64,000 bases of DNA from Phlegmacium glaucopus (lineage: Eukaryota; Basidiomycota; Agaricomycetes; Agaricales; Cortinariaceae). Positions 26,317-38,208 of this stretch are shown here, one piece after another. Where the stretch lies: the NCBI GenBank assembly GCA_015039465.1, contig MU130625.1, forward strand, positions 214,655-278,654, in the 5' to 3' direction. The notes beneath the pieces are model-generated. The model was not told the origin of the DNA, searched no databases, and saw only the letters and a program-made list of their open reading frames with translations. How positions within the stretch are numbered: position 1 is the stretch's first letter; each line of letters begins with the position of its first letter. The translations under genes and the position numbers were made by a program.

Positions 26317-26751
26317 TCTTAAGTTGCGTTCGCTCAAGTGATCGGTGCCAAGAATTAGGGATGTCGAAAGAAAAGAGTCGCCATATGAAGAAATATATAT
26401 ATCCACTGGGTAAAGCGAATAACTATGCGAGTAAGTACATCACGAGAATCAAACACCCAAGAGAAACTCCTAGGAGATGTGGCATCGCCATAATATTCTG
26501 TCATGTCAGTCCGGGTTCAAAGTTAAGTAATTACAGGTAAATTACATGCACTCACCATGTGGTACAGGCGACCTGCGCAGGAACAAGCATCCGAATAGCA
26601 GGATCAGGAGGCCTGAATAGGCAAAGTATATACACTATTTTTAGATTTTCGCATCAATGGTGCCGACAGCACTCATATTTTCAATGGCCGATGTGACAAG
26701 ATTTTGTGAACATTCTGTCACAAGGAAACCAGTCTAAAGATATGCAAAATC
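26317..26751. other. 5' flank of lipase copy A
   Basis: No coding frame. It resembles 50337-50830 upstream of lipase C, so the duplication reaches beyond the gene. Confidence 0.5.
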
Positions 26752-27630
26752 CAGGCTCCTAAAACCAGCACGCTCGTATCGCTCGAAGGAGCTTCATCTC
26801 AAAGCGGTGTTTTTATCAGTGTACAAACATAATACAAATATTTTGATGAACAAACAAACCTTAGGGCTCTAACTCGCGATAGAGCGGCTGGCGTTATAGG
26901 GCGTCGGTGATCCCGGTGAATGAAATAAACCCAATATTAGGGTTCCATATCTGCGAGTGATTCAGTGCTCACTGCAAACTCACTGCTGTCCTCATCGCGG
27001 TCGTCAATCAGCCACCTTGACTCTTTTTCAATATAAAAACCTTATATAATGAAATACATCACACGAGAAACATCTATGTGCGACGGATACTCCAGAAATG
27101 GATGCTATGAGCACATTAATTATCATCTGACTCTGCCAGACCATGCAGTCTTGACGGACGATTTACTCACTGACTGTGTATAATATACTTCAAACCCATA
27201 CACAAGGTCTTCAGAAAATCTCCAGTGGCCCCTCCACTGCGAATTTGAGTTATAATTGACGACTTTGAACAGTTTAACCTCACAGCATTTGACTTTCTCC
27301 AATGTCCATGCACTCTTACTGACCAATACATTTGGAGATCACCCAGTTACCGAACCCTTTGGAACTCAGGCAGAGCTCTGTCTTGAAGCATTTTCGAACT
27401 GAAGAATTTTGGGTAGTAGTACCCATGTTTGGAACCATAAAATTAGGTTTACTTAAGATCACCGGGATCACCAATGGCCTAAAGTGCCAGCCGCTCTATC
27501 GCGAGTTGGAGCCCACTAGATGAATTTGCCTTTGTTTACATTTTGATGAAAAAGATATGATAAGATAACAGTCCCCACTTTTGGATGAAGCTCCTTCGAG
27601 CGATACGAGCATGCTGGTTTTAGGAGCCTG
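26752..27630. mobile_element. non-autonomous Mutator-like element, 879 bp
   Basis: The ends are inverted repeats: caggctcctaaaaccagcac on the left and its near-exact inverse on the right. The repeats continue inwards for about 200 bp in blocks (ctcgcgatagagcggctggc on the left is answered by gccagccgctctatcgcgag at about 27488). The flanks are tgcaaaatc (26743-26751) and tacaaaatc (27631-27639), a 9-bp target-site duplication with one mismatch. Long TIRs and a 9-bp duplication fit Mutator-like elements. I see no transposase. The element at 50840 shares the CAGGCTCCTA terminus. Confidence 0.75.
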
Positions 27631-27650
27631 TACAAAATCTATTGTAACTG

Positions 27651-28046
27651 CTAGGGCTGCACACCATCACCGTACCTACGGGCATACGGCCGTATGTTAC
27701 GGCTACCGTCACTGTACTGTGAAGGGTCTGGGACATCAAAAATACGGCCGTAACTCCACGGCCATAAGAGGGGTCTGTCAAATTCGCTGTGTGTTCACAT
27801 GGCGGTGGCATGGCTGGACTCAGATCAGCTGAACAAAGCTAAATCCAAGCTCAGATAAAATTTTGGGAGAAATTTACCTCAAATTTACCTGCTGGGTGTC
27901 ACCATCAGTGGTCTGCTGAACCATATTTTACGGCACACGGTATGGTACAACGTGAACCATAGCCGTGCTGTGGAGGGTTGAAAGTTCAACAAATATGGCC
28001 GTTGACTTACAGCCAACTACTGTTATGGTACGGCGTGCAGCCCTAG
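27651..28046. mobile_element. possible hAT-type MITE, 0.4 kb
   Basis: The ends are ctagggctgc and gcagccctag, and the inner sequence is rich in acggccgta-like motifs on both arms. A clean 8-bp duplication is not visible (gtaactgc on the left, gtactaactgc on the right), so the class is a guess. Flanking DNA on the right continues into the region shared with 52.6-53.6 kb. Confidence 0.45.
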
Positions 28047-28934
28047 TACTAACTGCCACCAGACTGCACAAGACTGATTACTGTCAGTCTAATACTGGTC
28101 CTAAAGGGGACCAGTTCATAACCAGTTAGAACCATTTCCCCAACAAAACTCAAATGACAGCATCATCAGGATTTAGGAGCCCATTCAGGTTAACCTGCCC
28201 AAAGTGTGCGAAAATTGTCAGCATCTAGGGTCTTTAGTAGTAGTAGTGATATAACTGCCATTATTAATAAAATGGCAGAACAATAATAACATGATGCAGT
28301 AATATGTGTCTGCCTTAGAGGTTTGTCAGCCAGTGGTTTTTTCCCATGGTACAAGAGAAAAATTAGAAACAGGGAAAAAAAGTGAAAATAATGAGGAATA
28401 GCATACAATAATACACATCCACCATCGGACATGTCAAACAGCAAATTATTTTCACAAAACCAAAAGAGAAAACAAATATTAGTGCAAAAAACAGCATATA
28501 TCAATATAATATATGCAACTGACAATCTGGTCCAGGATCAGTTCTAACTGGTCTTTTAATGGTGCTATATATTCTGCCAAGTTGAAAGGCAAAGGATCAG
28601 ACTGCTTTAAAATAGGCAGGACAAAATATTGTCCTACAAAGACTGGTTACAGTCCAATTCAGTTTCTAATCTTTTGCAGTCCTATAGATCAGACCTTCAA
28701 GCACTATTCAATATCCACATCAAAGATATGGCTGTGCTTGGCAAGGCTTGGAAATTGGGTATGTAACCAGCTTATACAATCATAATGCTTTCATGCTTCA
28801 TTTCACTAACAACTACATCAATATTTGTCTTACAGTCTTTATCTCCTGAATCCATCCCTTGTCAGTCCTTTGCACACCATTACATTATTGTGGGAGGAAA
28901 TCATACCCATAAGTTTAAGAAGCTAACATTGAAA
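28047..28934. other. 3' flank of the NLR gene, duplicated at 52.6-54.75 kb
   Basis: It holds no credible gene. It aligns by eye with 52650-54750, which carries two extra insertions (a hAT element and a solo LTR). This copy therefore shows the empty site of the LTR (cctacaaagactggttac at 28632). Confidence 0.6.
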
Positions 28935-31900
28935 CTATATTTGAGAGAAAACATTGAGCAGGAAAATCTTGGAATAAAATATAAGGGCCACACATACTTC
29001 TAGAAGCAAAATTTCTCCTGTGGAATATCCAAGGCATATTTTAGACAAGTGATAGCTAACAGATGTTGGATCACAGAAAGGTGGTGGAATCCAAATTTTA
29101 TAGTTCATGGTGTGGAATATCATGTCTTCATATATATCAAGCAATGATAACTGTAATGAGGGATATAATTCGCCATGAGCATCATGGTGGATATAAATAC
29201 CATCAGGAATTGACGGTAAACCAGGTAATTGACTGTTACCAGATATAGATGGAACAAACATATGTGCATCCAGCTCTGCCTCACACTCTCCTGTGGCTGT
29301 GTTCCAGATCCTTACAGTCTTCTCATGAGATGCAGTCACAATATGCATACCATCAGGAGAGAAGACAGCAGAGATGACAATGTCTGGATGTCCTTCCAGC
29401 TCTGCCTCACACTCTGCTGTGGCTGTATTCCAGATCTGTGCAGTTCCATCATGAGATGCAGACACAATATGCATACCATCAGAAGAGAAGACAGCAGAGA
29501 AGACAGGTGCTGAATGTCCTTGCAGCTCTGCCTCACACTCTCCTGTGGCTATATTCCAGATCCATGCAGTGTTATCATGAGATCCAGACACAATATGCAT
29601 ACTATCAGGAGAGAAGACAGCACAGAAGACAGAGCTTGAATGTCCTTTCAGCTCTGCCTCACACTCTCCTGTGGCTATATTCCAGATCCTCACAGTCTTA
29701 TCAATGTTACGATGCATACACGCAGCGTATGCACACCATTCAGTAGAGAAGACAGCAGAGAAGACAGGTGCTGAATGTCCTTGCAGCTCTGCCTCACACT
29801 CTCCTGTGGCTATATTCCAGATCCTTGCAGTCTTATCTCTAGATGCAGACACAATATGCATACCATCAGGAGAGAACACAGCAGAGTTGACTCTTTCTGA
29901 ATGTCCTTTTAGCTCTGCCTCACACTCTTCTGTGGCTGTCTTCCAGATCCTTGCAGTGCAGTCTGCAGATGCAGACACAATATGCATACCATCAGGAGAG
30001 AAGACAGCAGATCTGACTGATGCTGAATGTCCTTTCAGCTCTGCCTCACACTCTCCTGTGGCTGTATTCCAGATCCATGCAGTGTTATCTGCAGATGCAG
30101 ACACCACACACATACCATCAGGAGAGAAGACAGCCGAGATGACACTTCCTGAATGTCCTTTCAGCTCTGCCTCACGCTCCCCTGTGGATGTATTCCAGAT
30201 CCGTCAAGTCCAATCCTCAGATGCAGACACAATATGCATACCATCAGGAGAGAAGACAGCAGATGTGACACTGTCTGAATGTCCTTTCAGCTCTGCCTTG
30301 CACTCTCCTGTGGCTGTATTCCAGATCCTTGCAGTGTTATCTCTAGATGCAGACACAATATGCATACCATCAGGAGAGAAGACAGCAGACATGACACTGT
30401 CTGAATGTCCTTCCAACTCTGCCTCACACTCTCCTGTGGCTGTATTCCAGATCCTTGCAGTGTGATCATAAGATGCAGACACAATATGCATACCATCAGG
30501 AGAGAAGACAGCAGAGTTGACACAGTTTGAATGTCCTTTCAGCTCTGCCTCACACTCTCCTGTGGCTGTATTCCAGATCCTTGCAGTGTTATCATTAGAT
30601 GCAGACACAAGATGCATACCATCAGAAGATAAGACAGCAGAGTGGACCCGTTTTGAATGTCCTTTCAACTCTGCCTCACACTCTCCTGTGTCTGGATTCC
30701 AGATCCGTACTGTGTTATCATCAGATGCAGAGACAATATGCATACCATCAGAAGAGAAGACAGCAGAGTTGACACTTCTTGAATGTCCTTCCAGTTCTGC
30801 CTCACCCTCCCCTGTGGATGTATTCCAGATCCGTAAAGTCCAATCCTCAGATGCAGACACAATATGCATACCATCAGGAGAGAAGACAGCAGAGTTGACA
30901 CATCCTGAATGCCTTAGAACTGCTTCATTCTTGCTCCATGCTTTTCTCCTTCCAATGCAGAGCTTCCATGGACACTTCATCCTACTTCCATATGTTTTCC
31001 AAATATCTGATTCTGCTGGCAGCCAAACTAATGCTGAAGGACATCCTTCAAGACTGTTCTTTTTAATAAATTCAAAATTTTCTTTCAGGAACCTTTCAGC
31101 ATCAATCACTGCCATCTTCAATGGGTCTTTGGCCTATTTTCTATTGTAAGTGCAATTCAGCTGCACCAACAGGAACACTTACCTTTGCCCAACTTTTCAG
31201 CTCATGCAATGAATGCATTGCCATTCCCAACTTTCCTAAAATACTCAAACAATCCATCCATTGCAGAAGATGTCTTTGGAAAAAATGATTCACTTCATCA
31301 ATTTCATTGTTATTGTCTGAATATGTGAAATGTGACACCCAGCTGCCACAAGCATATGCAAGGGATTCAGAAATATCTCCACATCTCCTCTCTGCCAAGT
31401 AAGATACCCTTTCTTCCTCTGACCATTCTTTATCCATCAAGGACAGACACTGAAGTGCTAAAGACTTATGTGAAATACATGGGTCCAAGTAGTGCTTTGA
31501 GGACAGATTTTGGTTGCTGATGAAATCATAGAAGGAAGCATGAAATGTTGAGATGGGCATATCAGGGGTTTGGGATGGAATATATATCAAGGAATGGAGA
31601 GGAGAAAGGGCATCCACAGTGTGTTCTATGGGCATTTCCATCAAAGCACTGATGGCAGCTATAGAAAGAGGATTATAGACATATACAACAGCTGTGAGAA
31701 CCATGTCTATATCTGATGCCTCCCAAGTACTTGTTGACTCATAGGCAGCATCCAAAATTCTTTCATAAAGAACATGTAGTGGCTGGATTACACCAGATGT
31801 TATCCCCAATCCAGAATTGACAACACCTGAGAGACGCCTAGGCATCCTAGAGCTACCCTTCTGAGCAATATATTTGCAAACAGTTGCTGCATAAATGAAC

Positions 31901-33413
31901 AAAGTCCCAGACATGTTGACAAGGCTCTCAAGTTCAGCCTGAGGAGGCCAATTATGCCTATTGCACTTTACTTGGCCACCAAGCAAGCAAGCTTTAATAT
32001 ACAGCTCAATATCAGCCTTAACAATCTCCTTTTCAACCTCATGAAGGATGAAGTTGGAATGATCCCAAGAATGATCAAAAGTCTCCTTGAGCACTATCTC
32101 TGGACGACTAGTGATGAAGAACTTCACTGGAAGAGATTTACTGTGCTTTGATATCTCAGAAAGTAACTCAGCCACAAAGGACTGGTCAGAGCACTCATCC
32201 AGGGCATCAAGAACAATAACTGGAACTACTCCTCCTCTCATACTATCCTTATATGCAGTCAGTGGTCTGACCATGAAATTCAGGAATTGTTTCCTGATCC
32301 TCCAAGATGTGCAGTCAGTACTCAGATCAGTTTTTACTACATCCAAGATGAGTTGGGGAAGAGAAGGGAGATACTTGGCCAACTGAAGAGAGATGGCGGG
32401 GATGATGCAACGAACATCACTGGTATCAGCCCTGAGATGAGAAGAGAAGAAGGTACCACCAAGGGAACCCATTTCACGGAGGATTTCACTGAAAGAGTAA
32501 GCAATTGTCGTTTTGCCTGTTCCAGCCATCCCATTGAGCCAGTATACCTTTGTGGTCGTATCATCACTGGCCCACACTCGAAGTGAATCGAGGATAACCT
32601 TGCGCGTGTTCTCCGTACATGCGTTGCGTGGAGATGCTGCGTCGTATTCTGCAAACTGAGCGCGTGGCAGGAGCTTCTCGTGTAGTGCATCCTATGAACT
32701 AGCATTCAGCGCAGATCATTGAACTCCAAATATTATATTGCCCACTATGATTCGAGAGTTTGATTGTTCGTCTCTATCAGCATTGGACGGCGGCACATGC
32801 ATGTGGACCTGGGTTATCTGACATGATGGATAGTACTGTCAGTACACAGATTGGATTTCGTACGGATGGAATGATGCTTACACTGTTGGCCATATTAATC
32901 GTTGATTGATGTAGGCGTACATCGTGAGCACCTTGGAAGGCAGACATTGAACTATGGGTGTTTGGAGCCATGTACTAAACGAGGAGCCATCAATAACGAC
33001 GGTCGTGAACGCAACACGGACTCTGACCGTGGATGGAGTTTCTGGTCCTGGGCTACTAGCAGAACCAAGTTCCCTGGGCACAATAGGTATCGATGTTGAA
33101 ACTGGTACGGAATTTGGCAGAGACACTTTCGAGGTCATAATCGCTGTAGCAGCGTGATCGACGCTGACCACAGGGACCATTTCGAGCGGCAAGTGGCTTC
33201 AAATAATGAATAGAGTAAGTCAATGATGAAGCAAATAGGGAATTCTGCTGCTTACCTTGTTCCAGCGTCTGTCGTTGCCATACGGTTATCAGAGCTTGGA
33301 TCCACGTCGATCGGCAATGGTGTGGGCGGGCGTGACGAAGGAGAGAACTTCCTTTTGACATTTCGAACCGCTTCTGTTATGCGATTTCTCTTAGATGGTC
33401 TTTCACTCGACAT
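28935..33413 (-). CDS. NACHT-WD40 NLR protein with an in-frame TGA
   Basis: Exons 33413-33256, 33196-33028, 32974-32882, 32817-32746, 32691-31183 and 31133-28935 keep one frame. The product would be 1399 residues if the TGA at 30206-30204 were read through, or 976 residues if it stops there. After a basic, Pro-rich N-terminus comes the linker GAHDVRLHQSTINMANSITQ found before NACHT domains in agaricomycete NLRs. The NACHT domain has P-loop GMAGTGKTT (about residue 218) and Walker B VIVLDALDECSD (about 322). Then come helical repeats and 13 WD40 units of 42 residues plus a C-terminal half-blade. Such STAND proteins (HET-D/HET-E type) sense ligands through the WD40 array and trigger defence or incompatibility. 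No known effector domain is visible at the N-terminus. The intron 33027-32975 is inferred because it alone joins the frames. Confidence 0.8.
29265..30911 (-). repeat. array of 13 WD40 repeats, 126-bp unit
   Basis: Thirteen 42-codon units share the core SAVFSPDGMHIVSAS and GECEAELKGHS with very few changes at the DNA level. Differences cluster at the residues after HS, after V and after SAS (for example GCVNS, RSVNS, KRVHS; EDWT, DDNT, YDHT). Unit 10 is disturbed (STEWCAYAACMHRNID) but stays in frame. Unit 6 carries the TGA where unit 1 has Leu. Confidence 0.9.
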
Positions 33414-34390
33414 GATGATGATGGTGAAGAGAGAGCGCCGTGCTGTTCCCACGGTGGGGTCTCAGCATATGAGAAACAAATTACAAAGGCAGAGGATTAA
33501 CAATAATAATAAGGACAACCGCTACTAGCCTGATCACAACCGACGGTATCATATGTAATAACTCCTCAAGAACGTCGTAGCTTGAATTAAGGCGGACAGG
33601 ATAAGCGTCACGGCGCGATATTGAGGGTGATACATAATTAGTAATCATAATATTGATACTAATGACGTTCGGCTAATTTTTGGTGGTAGAAATAAGGGAG
33701 TAATTTCAGAGTCGCCAGCCAATACTATCATTGGTGTTGGTTTTCACATTGATAGTCAAATAAGAACTGAACCGAAACTCGTCAGATGCAACGGTCGTCG
33801 ACCAGCGGTTGGTATTGAGCCCGCAATATTCCTTCTCCTGTCAGTAACGACGTAAAGGCGAGGTTAGTTAGTCATGGTAGGCAAGCATCGTGAGACCAGT
33901 ACGAGCCAGTATGGTTTTGATGCCACATTATTTAGGGGGGTTGAGGCGGAGTCATTGTAGTACTTGCTAGTGTAGCCTTTGGGCGCTTCAGAACGACCAC
34001 ATTTGAGGGTGTTGTTGAGGTGGCGTCGACGATAATTTGGTAGTGGATAGGAACGTCGTTAGTTAACATAGTTTTCTCAAAGTTTGAATGTGAACCAGCT
34101 CATTGTGTTGTGTCGCGGATGAGATAACAGTGAAATTTGGACTTGACATCGACGTTGACGTTGGTTATGATATTGAGTCCGGTATATCCTTGAGTACACA
34201 TAGGCATAACCCAAAGCACACTCGGGCCGTACATAAATGAAGATGATGAGTTTACAACTTGATCGATTCATCCTTGACGCAGCTGGATAATAATATGCGC
34301 TCAATGCATTCTAGTACTGGTTCGAGCAGGCCGTTGCTTTTAGCACGGCACATCCGAGTTCTGACTGAGAGCAGAGGGGATTACATAAAT
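33414..34390. other. NLR upstream region and start of a duplicated segment
   Basis: From about 33570 it aligns by eye with 43560-44038, for example the shared gtcagatgcaacggtcgtcg. It holds no gene that I can support. Confidence 0.5.
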
Positions 34391-34449
34391 AGCACAAGTG
34401 AAAAAGAAAGAAAAAAACTCACGCACCATTCCAACAGCGTACTCGAAGT

Positions 34450-35260
34450 CAATCACCTTGCCTACCTCCCGACTCCCATTCATCAGCCACTTCCATCCAT
34501 CGTTTTCCTTGATTTGGCACTGTCATCTGATCAGGACCTAAACCCATCTCCTGATCCGCATACGAGACAGCACAGGTATAAGCAAGACCATGCGCATCTG
34601 CGAATTTCTTTCTGTTTTGGAGGTAGCTCCAAATCGGGGAATGTGTATGCTCCTAACACGAGTATTCCAGGGAGGTAACATGAGAGATGTTCAAGATGGT
34701 GGTCGAGTGAACCTCATTGGATGTCACTGGCGTAGAGAAGACCTCGTGTTGGAGTTTGGTACACGAGGTTGTTGATGATTCCATTAGCTGATGTGATGTC
34801 AGAAAAAGTTAAATGAGTTGAGAGAGGATGTGACTGGATGGAAACGTTAGGCTTAAGTTATAATACGTACATTGTTTACGAGCTTTGGGATCACCACGTT
34901 TCGCGGGGTCGTAACCACTGTCGGCAGTAGCGCTAATGGTGAAGTGTTCTATATTTAAAAGAAGTCAGGATTTGGAATGATTTGAATTCAGGGAAGAACT
35001 TACGACCGCTAGGATTTCCATCTGTCCTGGACCACTGATCATGAAATAAACCATACGTGTTGTTTGCTCTATAGAATACATCTGTCACCATCTGGGCCTA
35101 ATAACAACTATCAGCCTTGAAAAACTGTGAAATAAATCTAATCCCAAGCCAACCCTTTCATAATAGTCCTTAATCCCAGCAAGATACTTGAATTCAAGTC
35201 GTCGCTTCTGCGAAAAGAACAGTCCTTTTATTTCCATCGGAAAGGATTTCACCACTGTGT
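34450..35260 (-). pseudogene. glycosyl hydrolase 47-like remnant
   Basis: Minus-strand pieces separated by plausible introns read like class I alpha-1,2-mannosidase: FFSQKRRLEFKYLAGIKDYY, then NNTYGLFHDQW, ATADSGYDPAKRGDPKARK, NGIINNLVYQTPTRGLLYAS and HGLAYTCAVSYADQEMGLGP with WESGGRQGD. Several pieces end in stop codons (after LLYASDIQ and after GRQGD), and neither a start nor the C-terminal half is found. I take it for a decayed gene fragment. The family assignment rests on my recollection of GH47 motifs. Confidence 0.45.
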
Positions 35261-35998
35261 AAAGGTTGGATCAGATGATGATGATGATGATGATGGACAA
35301 ATTAATGGAATGATTGGGAGATACGTACGTTTCAACATTTACAGAATTAGCAGGGGGTCCTGATTCGGTACCGTTAAAAGCAGGAAGAAGAATTTGACTA
35401 ATTCTTTCTGCCTAGCGAAGGGGGGCTGGCTCGGCGGAAAGAGTGTAGGCAGAGTGCAAGTCCCCGAGGTAACGAATTGTGGCGATTACATAGACGTGGA
35501 AGTGGGGTCTGAGCAAATGCAAGTTGATGGGCATATCGAGCGACGCCAGAAGACCTATCTTTGTGTTCAACTATGTATTTGCTTATTTGTGACAACAATG
35601 GTTTTGTCGAAGTACGTGTTTTGGTAATCCGACCGGCAATCACCGCACGAATAGATGCTGACCCGTTTTTTTCAATTTTGCAGGGTCAGGTTTGTATAAG
35701 ACCGAGTCCTCAATACTGAGAACTCGGAATCTTCAGCTATTACAGCAACTCTCTCGACTTTTTTTCCCCGGCTGCTCTTGCAGAATGTAACCCTACTTCG
35801 GGCAGCATGCTTTTCAAGATCTTTGCATTGTAGTTGCTACTCACCGCGTCGAGGATAAGGACAACTGGCACACCTTCTACACAAGACGTCGTACAGCTCA
35901 AATATTCGAACACTTGATCTTTTCACGAATTAGGTAGGTTGTTAACACGACGCAGGGTCTCGTCAACTGATTTTATCTATGAACAGAGACGAATCCCA
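35261..35998. other. duplicated intergenic DNA
   Basis: It contains a short (atg)n run at 35274-35295. The part 35730-35960 recurs at 44930-45140. No frame is convincing. Confidence 0.4.
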
Positions 35999-36605
35999 TC
36001 AGCAAGTTAGCATTTTACTTTTTCACTTTTCAACCCTTTTCAGCTTTTTCTGGGCTTCGCCAAAAGTGAAAAGCTAAAAAGTGAAGAAGCTAACTACCGG
36101 TCAACAAACTAGACTAAATTACTAATCTGACAGAAATTCGTGGCAATGGTGGTCTATGTATGGGTTCACAAAGTAAGTTTGGAACATGTCGAGGGCATTG
36201 ACATGCGTAACGTAGTCAGGCAATTTAAGGAAAGAAAGGTGTCCCAGAAACTCGCTGGAAAGAATTGGTGGACAGCGATGACGATACACTTGACGCCGAT
36301 TTGTCTATCTTGGACAATGATCGCGCTTGTGTCTTCAATTTTTGTAGCCCAGTCAAATCTTGTGCTTGATCCTGCATTTCATACTCATAATAATTGTCAG
36401 CAGAACTATATAGATACATACTTTGCTTTTCCTAGCTTTCTGTCACTTTCCGTAGCTTTTCCGCCTTTCCTTTCCCTTGAGCAACATAAAAAGTAGCCAG
36501 CTTTTTTGAATTAGGCACGCGGCTTTTTGAACCTGCCACTTTTGTCCCTTTTTGCCACTTTTTTCCCTTGTACAAGCGGAAAAAAGCTATTTGCTAAACT
36601 ACTGA
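35999..36605. mobile_element. insertion absent from the sister segment, about 0.6 kb
   Basis: The duplicate at 45180-45215 runs straight through this point (cagagacgaatccaccaatt), so about 600 bp were inserted here or lost there. The ends are loosely inverted (tcagcaagttagca, and tgctaaactactga read inversely), and an internal hairpin spans 36006-36094. The class is unknown. Confidence 0.4.
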
Positions 36606-37530
36606 TGCCACCAATGAACGCATGTCCATCCGTCTGTTTGAGCCCGTCTGCAACCACGCATATACTCAAAGGCCTATCGTCCCCTACCACGGGTTTGCCA
36701 CTTCTACCTTGTCCTTTTACTACACGCTCTCATGACGTCCTTTTCGTTCGTATTGAAGTCGAAATTGCGTATGGCAGGCCTCAACCCAGTTCCAAGCTGC
36801 ATCCAAAGTTACTCCTCTCTGAGATGTTTTCTACAAAAGTGGAAGAAGGCGAGTCTGACCAGTGCATTCAGAATCAAAGGTGAAGACAGCTCATCTCTCG
36901 GTAATACTTTTACTGGTGACACCATCCTCTTCCTCTCACTCCTAGGCGAACCGAACCCACCGGGCACGAAATGAAGTCGCCCACAGCTTGGGCATCGCCT
37001 GTGTCCCATCCCGCCAAATTCGCTAATGTCACGGAGGGAACAAAATTGGTGCGAAATGGCGGACCTCTACCAGCAATGGATGAGACTCTGATGGCCGTTT
37101 AGTCTGGCACAGTCGAAAGTATGGAGGAATCAGCAGTATGTTCCCAGCTTAAAAATGAAATCGTCGTATTGCCATCATCTGACAGTGATATGCAGGGTAA
37201 AACGTTGGACCAATTTGGAGTCACGGTCGAAGAGATAAAACCTAGCGACACAGAGTTGGACTTTACTACTACTGATGTCACCACCTTGACTTCTTCGACA
37301 CAACCGACTGAGCCCACGCCTCCCAATTGCCAATAAGTTTCCAATGACTCTTGTAGTCGCAAGAACAAGAACCAGAGGTAGTCACAGACTTTCTGGAGCA
37401 ACCAACATCGTTGTCTATAGCAGCTCCAATCGACTTGACACTGTCCTCTAGGGGAGTGGCGATCCCTACTCCGGACGACGTTATGGAAGACAAAGAAGTT
37501 GTAGAGGTGCCAGTGACTGATCCAACAAAT
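36606..37530 (+). other. segment X, joined to the truncated SCI1-like copy
   Basis: It recurs at 45195-45941. Weak plus-strand coding character is seen in both copies (LENEIIVLPSS; SIAAPIDLTLSSRGV...DDVMED; EVPVTD), but frames break and no start or family is evident. It may be the tail of an unrelated gene carried along in the duplication. Confidence 0.4.
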
Positions 37531-38208
37531 GTTACATCAAACCCGGGTGGCATGGCAGGCCCTTGTACACGACCGCCTGGCCGAGAGCCGGGTACTGAAC
37601 CATGGGATACGACTGACGACTGTTTATGGTCATATGAAGCTGCTCCAACTTCCTCGCGTGTATTTGGTAATGCGTCGTTGTCGGCACGGATACTCTTTGA
37701 GGCAAAAGACCACTTATTTATATTAGCAGTGTTAATTGTAGGCGGGATTGATGCAGAATTGACGTCATCGTAATATGTCCCTGTTAACAAGGTCGTAAGC
37801 ACAGTCCAACCATTAATCACCGCGAGGAAGGAATGAGTTTTACGTGAAATTTTCCCTCCGTTCAATGCCTACCTTTACAAACTTTCGAAAATAACTATCT
37901 TATGATTTAGCGGACAGCGCGTGAAAAAAAAAAGGGGGCGGGAAGGGCTAACCTCCTTGCTGTATCATCGGACAGAGAATTGAAGTACTGTTACAACACA
38001 AGATATCGGCTGTCAAAACATTATACTTTCCATCTCATTCTTGTATTGAATGAACCAAATAAACATTGCATTTCTCTTCCAGCCTGAATTCTTCTCTTTT
38101 GGAAATATTGAAATTCGCTGATGGGTGATACACATTTGGTAGTTCAACTCGTCTTTATGGTGACCTAGAGCGTTCATTCGAACACGAACGGGAACATCTC
38201 GAAGGCAT
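37531..38208 (-). pseudogene. SCI1-like copy B, truncated
   Basis: It begins MPSRCSRSCSNERSRSP and then meets a TAA within exon 1. The YYDDVNSAS...WSFASK exon follows, and homology ends abruptly after MPPGFDVT, where segment X starts. The last third of the parent protein, including the coiled coil, is missing. Confidence 0.8.

Noticed and set aside
30180..30230. The TGA in the NLR hidden by an intron
   Set aside because: The unit around it is complete and collinear with its neighbours, and removing an intron would delete conserved WD40 residues.
29671..31149. Long plus-strand open frames of 210-264 codons over the WD40 array
   Set aside because: They are periodic antisense shadows of the 126-bp coding units on the minus strand; 126 is a multiple of three, so stop-free frames persist in every unit.
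37411..37773. Plus-strand frame crossing the segment X / SCI1-like junction as a fusion gene
   Set aside because: Its right half is antisense to the truncated SCI1-like copy, and the corresponding frame in copy C breaks.
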